The translations under genes and the position numbers were made by a program. Positions 59,864 to 64,000 of a stretch of DNA of 64,000 bases are shown piece after piece; position 1 is the first letter of the stretch, and the number at the start of each line of letters is the position of its first letter. Below the pieces are notes generated by a model, which did not search any database, had not been told where the DNA came from, and was given only the letters and a program-made list of their open reading frames with translations. Source of the stretch: an uncultured Erwinia sp. (GTDB taxonomy: Bacteria; Pseudomonadota; Gammaproteobacteria; Enterobacterales; Enterobacteriaceae); the NCBI GenBank assembly GCA_946221915.1, contig CAMIKG010000007.1, forward strand, positions 1 to 64,000, in the 5' to 3' direction.

Positions 59864-60976
59864 ATGTCTGACAACAGCCAGAAAAAAGTGATCGTCGGGA
59901 TGTCCGGCGGCGTCGACTCTTCCGTTTCCGCCTGGTTACTGCAACAGCAGGGTTATCAGGTTGAAGGCCTGTTTATGAAGAACTGGGAAGAGGATGACGG
60001 TGAGGAGTACTGCACCGCTGCGGAAGATCTGGCCGATGCACAAGCGGTATGCGACAAACTGGGTATCCGTCTGCATAAAGTGAACTTTGCCGCCGAGTAC
60101 TGGGATAATGTGTTTGAGCATTTCCTCGAAGAGTACAAAGCCGGCCGTACGCCAAATCCGGATATCCTGTGTAATAAAGAGATCAAATTTAAAGCCTTCC
60201 TTGAATTCGCAGCGGAAGATCTCGGGGCTGATTTTATCGCCACTGGCCACTACGTACGCCGTGCTGATGTCGACGGCAAAAGCCGCCTGCTGCGCGGTCT
60301 GGACGATAATAAAGACCAGAGTTACTTCCTCTACACCCTCAGCCACCAGCAGATCGCACAAAGTCTGTTCCCGGTGGGTGAGCTGGAAAAACCAGAAGTA
60401 CGCCGCATCGCCGAACAGCTGGAGCTGATTACCGCGAAGAAAAAAGACTCTACCGGTATCTGTTTTATCGGCGAGCGCAAATTCCGTGATTTCCTCGGCC
60501 GCTACCTGCCTGCCCAGCCAGGCGTGATTGTCACCGTTGACGGTCAGGTGGTCGGCGAGCATCAGGGGCTGATGTACCACACCCTCGGCCAGCGTAAAGG
60601 CCTGGGTATCGGCGGTCTGAAAGAGAGCAAAGACGATCCGTGGTACGTGGTGGACAAAGATGTCGCCGGTAATCGCCTGATTGTTGCTCAGGGCGGCGAC
60701 CACCCGCGTCTGATGTCGGTTGGCCTGGTGGCGCGTCAGCTGCACTGGGTGGATCGCGAAGTGCTGCGTGAACCGCTGCGCTGCACGGTGAAAACCCGCT
60801 ATCGTCAGAGCGATATTCCCTGCGTGATTACCCCGCTGGATGACGATGGTATTGAAGTGCGTTTTGACGAGCCGGTCGCCGCGGTTACCCCCGGCCAGTC
60901 CGCCGTCTTTTATCTGGGTGATGTCTGCCTTGGCGGCGGCATTATTGAAGAGCGCTTACCGCTCGTGAAGCCATGA
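59864..60976 (+). CDS. mnmA: tRNA-specific 2-thiouridylase MnmA
   Basis: Thiolates U34 in tRNAs for Lys, Glu and Gln with sulfur relayed by the Tus proteins. 370 residues (368 in E. coli). The PP-loop GMSGGVDSSV lies near residues 13-22. The catalytic cysteines are in PDILCNKEIKF (near 103) and STGICFIGER (near 200). LSHQQIAQSLFPVG and GMYHTLGQRKGLGIGG-like blocks are present. ATG 59864. hflD follows after 17 bases. Confidence 0.97.
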   Translation: MSDNSQKKVIVGMSGGVDSSVSAWLLQQQGYQVEGLFMKNWEEDDGEEYCTAAEDLADAQAVCDKLGIRLHKVNFAAEYWDNVFEHFLEEYKAGRTPNPDILCNKEIKFKAFLEFAAEDLGADFIATGHYVRRADVDGKSRLLRGLDDNKDQSYFLYTLSHQQIAQSLFPVGELEKPEVRRIAEQLELITAKKKDSTGICFIGERKFRDFLGRYLPAQPGVIVTVDGQVVGEHQGLMYHTLGQRKGLGIGGLKESKDDPWYVVDKDVAGNRLIVAQGGDHPRLMSVGLVARQLHWVDREVLREPLRCTVKTRYRQSDIPCVITPLDDDGIEVRFDEPVAAVTPGQSAVFYLGDVCLGGGIIEERLPLVKP

Positions 60977-60993
60977 TGTAGCAAGGAGCCTCC

Positions 60994-61635
60994 TTGGCGA
61001 AGAACTATTACGATATCACGTTAGCGATGGCGGGCATTTGCCAGTCGGCGCATCTGGTGCAGCAACTGGCGCACCACGGACAATGTGACAGCGACAGCCT
61101 GAAGGTGTCGCTGCAAAGCCTGCTCGATCTCAATCCGTCCTCCACGCTGGCGGTGTATGGCAATGACGAAGCCAACCTGCGTTTCGGTCTCGAAACCCTG
61201 CTGGCGGTACTCAACACCAGCAGCCGTGAAGGATTAGGCGCGGAGCTGACGCGCTATACGCTGAGCCTGATGGTGCTGGAGCGCAAGCTCGGCAACAACA
61301 GTCAGGCGCTGGACGAACTGTCACGCCGCATCGCCCAGCTCGATCGCCAGCTGGCGCATTACGAGCTGGAGTCAGACACGCTGATGAGCGCCATGGCGGC
61401 GATTTACGTTGATGTGATCAGCCCGCTCGGGCCGCGTATCCAGGTGACTGGTTCACCCGCCGTGCTGCAGAACAGTCAGGTGCAAAGTAAAGTTCGCGCC
61501 ACGCTGCTGGCCGGCATCCGCGCCGCTGTGCTGTGGCGTCAGGTCGGCGGTGGCCGCCTGCAGTTAATGTTTTCCCGTAATCGCCTTGTCAACGAAGCGA
61601 AACGGATTTTAGCCAATATGAGTCCGGCGCCATAA
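60994..61635 (+). CDS. hflD: Lysogenization regulator HflD
   Basis: Peripheral membrane protein that in E. coli binds the lambda CII activator. 213 residues, the E. coli length, mostly helical. AKNYYDITLAMAGICQSAHL opens the protein, and ISPLGPRIQVTGSPAVLQ with AGIRAAVLWRQVGGGRLQL forms the conserved C-terminal part. The start codon is TTG at 60994, five bases after AGGAG. Lies between mnmA and purB as in E. coli. Confidence 0.95.
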   Translation: MAKNYYDITLAMAGICQSAHLVQQLAHHGQCDSDSLKVSLQSLLDLNPSSTLAVYGNDEANLRFGLETLLAVLNTSSREGLGAELTRYTLSLMVLERKLGNNSQALDELSRRIAQLDRQLAHYELESDTLMSAMAAIYVDVISPLGPRIQVTGSPAVLQNSQVQSKVRATLLAGIRAAVLWRQVGGGRLQLMFSRNRLVNEAKRILANMSPAP

Positions 61636-61686
61636 GCGCCGGTTATTCAGCCCAATATCTTGTTAAACGATCCAGGAGTTGCACTG

Positions 61687-63057
61687 ATGGAATTATCCTC
61701 TCTGACCGCCGTCTCACCTGTCGATGGTCGTTACGGCGACAAAGTCAGCCCGCTGCGCGCTATTTTCAGTGAATACGGTTTACTGAAATTCCGCGTTGAG
61801 GTTGAAGTTCGCTGGTTACAGAAACTGGCCGCGACCGCAGAGATCAAGGAAGTTCCTGCATTTGATACTGACGCAAACGCTTTCCTTGATGCGATTGTCG
61901 CCAACTTCAACGAAACTGACGCTGCGCGCATCAAAACCATCGAACGCACCACCAACCACGATGTGAAAGCGGTGGAATATTTCCTGAAAGAGAAAGTGGA
62001 ATCGGTCCCGGCGCTGCATGCCGTTTCGGAATTTATTCACTTCGCCTGCACCTCTGAAGATATCAATAACCTCTCCCACGCGCTGATGCTGGAAACCGCA
62101 CGACGCGATGTGGTGCTGCCTTACTGGAAACAGATCGTCGCCGCCGTGAAAGATCTGGCGCAGCAGTATCGTGATATTCCCCTGCTGTCCCGCACTCACG
62201 GCCAGCCCGCCACGCCGTCAACGCTTGGCAAAGAGATGGCTAACGTCGCGTACCGTATGGAGCGTCAGCTGCGTCAGCTGGAGAAAGTCGAGGTGCTGGG
62301 TAAAATCAATGGCGCCGTCGGTAACTATAACGCCCACATCGCAGCTTACCCGGAAGTGGACTGGCACCAGTTGAGCGAAAGCTTTGTCACCTCGCTGGGC
62401 ATTACCTGGAACCCGTACACCACGCAGATTGAGCCGCACGACTACATTGCTGAGTTGTTTGACTGCATCGCGCGCTTTAACACCATTCTGATCGACTTCG
62501 ATCGTGATATCTGGGGTTATATCGCGCTGAACCACTTCAAGCAGAAAACCATTGCCGGTGAAATTGGCTCCTCCACCATGCCGCACAAAGTGAACCCGAT
62601 TGACTTCGAAAATTCTGAAGGCAACCTCGGCCTGGCAAATGCGGTGATGCAGCACCTGGCGAGCAAACTGCCGGTTTCCCGCTGGCAGCGTGACCTGACA
62701 GACTCCACCGTGCTGCGCAACCTCGGCGTCGGCGTCGGTTATGCCCTGATCGCCTACCAGGCGACACTGAAAGGTATCTCTAAACTGGAAGTGAACCGTG
62801 AACGTCTGCTGGACGAACTGGATCACAACTGGGAAGTGCTGGCGGAGCCAATTCAGACCGTGATGCGTCGTTATGGCATCGAAAAGCCTTACGAGAAGCT
62901 GAAAGAGCTGACGCGTGGTAAACGCGTGGATGCCGCAGGCATGCAGACCTTTATCGACAGCCTGGCGCTGCCGGAAGAGGAAAAAACCCGCCTGAAGCAA
63001 ATGACGCCAGCCAACTATCTTGGACGTGCAATTCAGATGGTCGACGACCTGAAGTAA
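61687..63057 (+). CDS. purB: Adenylosuccinate lyase
   Basis: Catalyses two steps of purine synthesis, releasing fumarate from SAICAR and from adenylosuccinate. 456 residues, same as E. coli. The fumarase/aspartase superfamily signature GEIGSSTMPHKVNPIDFEN carries the flexible catalytic loop serine (near residue 295), and LLSRTHGQPATPSTLGKEM provides the catalytic histidine. ATG 61687 after CAGGAG; the frame opens further up to 61660 without homology. A PurR-like operator overlaps codons 62-67. Confidence 0.98.
   Translation: MELSSLTAVSPVDGRYGDKVSPLRAIFSEYGLLKFRVEVEVRWLQKLAATAEIKEVPAFDTDANAFLDAIVANFNETDAARIKTIERTTNHDVKAVEYFLKEKVESVPALHAVSEFIHFACTSEDINNLSHALMLETARRDVVLPYWKQIVAAVKDLAQQYRDIPLLSRTHGQPATPSTLGKEMANVAYRMERQLRQLEKVEVLGKINGAVGNYNAHIAAYPEVDWHQLSESFVTSLGITWNPYTTQIEPHDYIAELFDCIARFNTILIDFDRDIWGYIALNHFKQKTIAGEIGSSTMPHKVNPIDFENSEGNLGLANAVMQHLASKLPVSRWQRDLTDSTVLRNLGVGVGYALIAYQATLKGISKLEVNRERLLDELDHNWEVLAEPIQTVMRRYGIEKPYEKLKELTRGKRVDAAGMQTFIDSLALPEEEKTRLKQMTPANYLGRAIQMVDDLK
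61871..61886 (+). promoter_or_regulatory. PurR-like operator inside purB (codons 62-67)
   Basis: ACGCAAACGCTTTCCT agrees with about fourteen of sixteen positions of the PurR consensus. By position it covers codons 62 to 67, the very place where E. coli purB carries an operator that works as a transcription roadblock. Confidence 0.7.
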
Positions 63058-63062
63058 GTTTA

Positions 63063-63086
63063 GCGGGCCGACAGAAGTCGGCCCGC
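63063..63086 (+). terminator. Hairpin after purB
   Basis: GCGGGCCGAC / GTCGGCCCGC perfect 10-bp stem with an AGAA loop, five bases after the purB stop. The next bases GTTAACC are not a T-run and instead belong to the phoP promoter, so read-through is possible. Confidence 0.65.
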
Positions 63087-63120
63087 GTTAACCTCTGGTT
63101 TAGCTGCTTTAACCTATACT
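63086..63120 (+). promoter_or_regulatory. PhoP box and -10 element of phoPQ
   Basis: Two hexamers, CGTTAA (63086-63091) and GGTTTA (63097-63102), separated by five bases, match the PhoP direct repeat (T/G)GTTTA at four and six positions. The second hexamer lies 12 bases before TATACT (63115-63120), the spacing of PhoP-activated promoters. It implies that PhoP activates its own operon. Confidence 0.65.
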
Positions 63121-63180
63121 CAGCGTAATATTGACTATGAATTCTTCGTTCTGCTCAGCCTGAGATTAAAGGAAAAGCTT

Positions 63181-63849
63181 ATGCGCGTGTTAGTTGTTGA
63201 AGACAATGCTCTGTTGCGCCACCACCTTGCGGTGCAACTGCGCGATATGGGGCATCAGGTCGATGCTGCTGAAGGCGCAAAGGAAGCGGACTATTTTCTC
63301 ACCGAACATACCCCGGATATCGCGCTGGTCGATCTCGGTCTGCCCGATGAAGACGGCATGAGCCTGATCCGCCGCTGGCGCAGTCAGGAAGCCAAACAAC
63401 CGATTCTGGTGCTGACCGCACGTGATGGCTGGCAGGCAAAAGTTGAAGCGCTTGAAGCGGGCGCGGATGACTACGTTACCAAACCGTTCCATATTGAAGA
63501 GGTGGTCGCCCGTATGCAGGCGTTAATGCGCCGTAACAGTGGCCTCGCGTCGCAAATTATCACCCTGCCGCCGTTCCAGATTGATCTCTCCCGTCGCGAG
63601 CTGACCATCAATGAACAGCAGATAAAGCTGACGGCCTTTGAATACACCATTATCGAAACCCTGATCCGTAACAACGGCAAAGTGGTCAGCAAAGACTCGC
63701 TGATGCTGCAGCTGTACCCGGATGCTGAACTACGTGAGAGTCATACCATAGATGTGCTGATGGGACGCTTACGTAAGAAAATTCTCGCGGAATACCCTAA
63801 AGACGTGATCACGACCGTGCGCGCGCAGGGTTACCGTTTCGATCTCTGA
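63181..63849 (+). CDS. phoP: Response regulator PhoP
   Basis: OmpR-family response regulator for low Mg2+, acid pH and cationic peptides. 222 residues (223 in E. coli). The receiver domain has the phosphorylation site Asp51 (IALVDLGLPDEDG) and Lys in YVTKPFH; the winged-helix domain ends DVLMGRLRKKI and TTVRAQGYRFDL. ATG 63181 has AAAGGAAAAG upstream. phoQ starts four bases after its stop. Its position after purB matches E. coli. Confidence 0.98.
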   Translation: MRVLVVEDNALLRHHLAVQLRDMGHQVDAAEGAKEADYFLTEHTPDIALVDLGLPDEDGMSLIRRWRSQEAKQPILVLTARDGWQAKVEALEAGADDYVTKPFHIEEVVARMQALMRRNSGLASQIITLPPFQIDLSRRELTINEQQIKLTAFEYTIIETLIRNNGKVVSKDSLMLQLYPDAELRESHTIDVLMGRLRKKILAEYPKDVITTVRAQGYRFDL

Positions 63850-63853
63850 GCAC

Positions 63854-64000
63854 ATGTCACTGTTAAGACGTTTTCTGCCCTACTCCCTGCGCGCCCGCTT
63901 CCTGCTTGCCACCGCAGCGGTCGTGCTGGTGCTGTCGCTCTCTTATGGTATGGTCGCGGTGGTCGGCTATGTGGTCAGTTTTGACAAAAACACCTATCGC
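63854..64000 (+). CDS. phoQ: Sensor histidine kinase PhoQ (5' part, cut by window end)
   Basis: Only the first 49 codons are in the window. LPYSLRARFLLATAAVVLVL is the cytoplasmic start and first membrane helix, almost identical to E. coli PhoQ, and VSFDKNTYR begins the periplasmic sensor domain. ATG 63854 is four bases after phoP, so translation is coupled. Confidence 0.95.
   Translation, partial: MSLLRRFLPYSLRARFLLATAAVVLVLSLSYGMVAVVGYVVSFDKNTYR

Noticed and set aside
1..64000. tRNA, rRNA, prophage, insertion sequence or replication origin
   Set aside because: No cloverleaf ends, rRNA stretches, transposase or integrase frames, or DnaA-box clusters were noticed on either strand.

Overview
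The window looks like a chromosomal segment of an Enterobacterales bacterium, most likely the Erwiniaceae (Pantoea/Erwinia/Mixta type). Nearly every core protein matches its Escherichia coli counterpart in length and motifs: GapA, Icd, MinCDE, PurB, PhoP, FadR, DsbB. The gene order, however, is not that of E. coli K-12, and the extra genes are of a kind common in Erwiniaceae. Placement below family level is inference; no rRNA or tRNA gene is present to help.

Layout. 1-555 is a repeat-rich non-coding stretch: an 8-bp microsatellite, a structured repeat and a 32-bp tandem array. 556-10792 holds ansA-pncA, yeaC-msrB, gapA, yeaD, yeaE, mipA and the stress-kinase pair yeaG-yeaH behind a strong sigma-54 promoter. 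11038-15468 has the K+/H+ antiporter nhaP2 followed by three inserted genes: a 77-aa unknown, a stand-alone phosphoglycosyl transferase and an MFS efflux pump. 15471-26917 carries dadAX, ycgB, fadR, nhaB, dsbB, ycgNML and minCDE. 26993-39692 carries rnd, fadD, yeaY, tsaB, yoaA, yoaB, yoaH, pabB-nudL, sdaA and a CSS/EAL phosphodiesterase. 39838-57001 is the accessory part: an iolE-like/Gfo-Idh sugar operon, a SelW-like protein, emtA/ldcA, two related GNAT genes, dld, small lipoproteins, osmC, an AraC/MFS pair, a LuxR/cytosine-permease pair and several tiny orphans. 57288-64000 returns to core: icd, rluE, nudJ, mnmA, hflD, purB, phoP and the first 49 codons of phoQ.

How the genes work together. 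D-alanine and serine catabolism (dadAX, sdaA), D-lactate respiration (dld), fatty-acid activation with its regulator (fadD, fadR), ion homeostasis (nhaP2, nhaB), division-site placement (minCDE), and starvation or stress functions (yeaGH, ycgB, osmC, msrB) form a general physiology block. Several regulatory sites are readable: a sigma-54 promoter before yeaG, CRP-like sites before gapA and dadA, a FadR-like operator before fadD, a PurR-like operator inside purB codons 62-67, and a PhoP box before phoP.

The most unusual signal is two families of dispersed intergenic repeats (A: 125-230 and 43435-43545; B: 5243-5319 and 19875-19954). Within each family the core sequence is conserved while the flanking stem arms differ by compensatory changes, so the fold rather than the sequence of the stem is kept. 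Three of the four copies lie between convergent genes. No CRISPR array, prophage, insertion sequence, tRNA or rRNA gene was seen.
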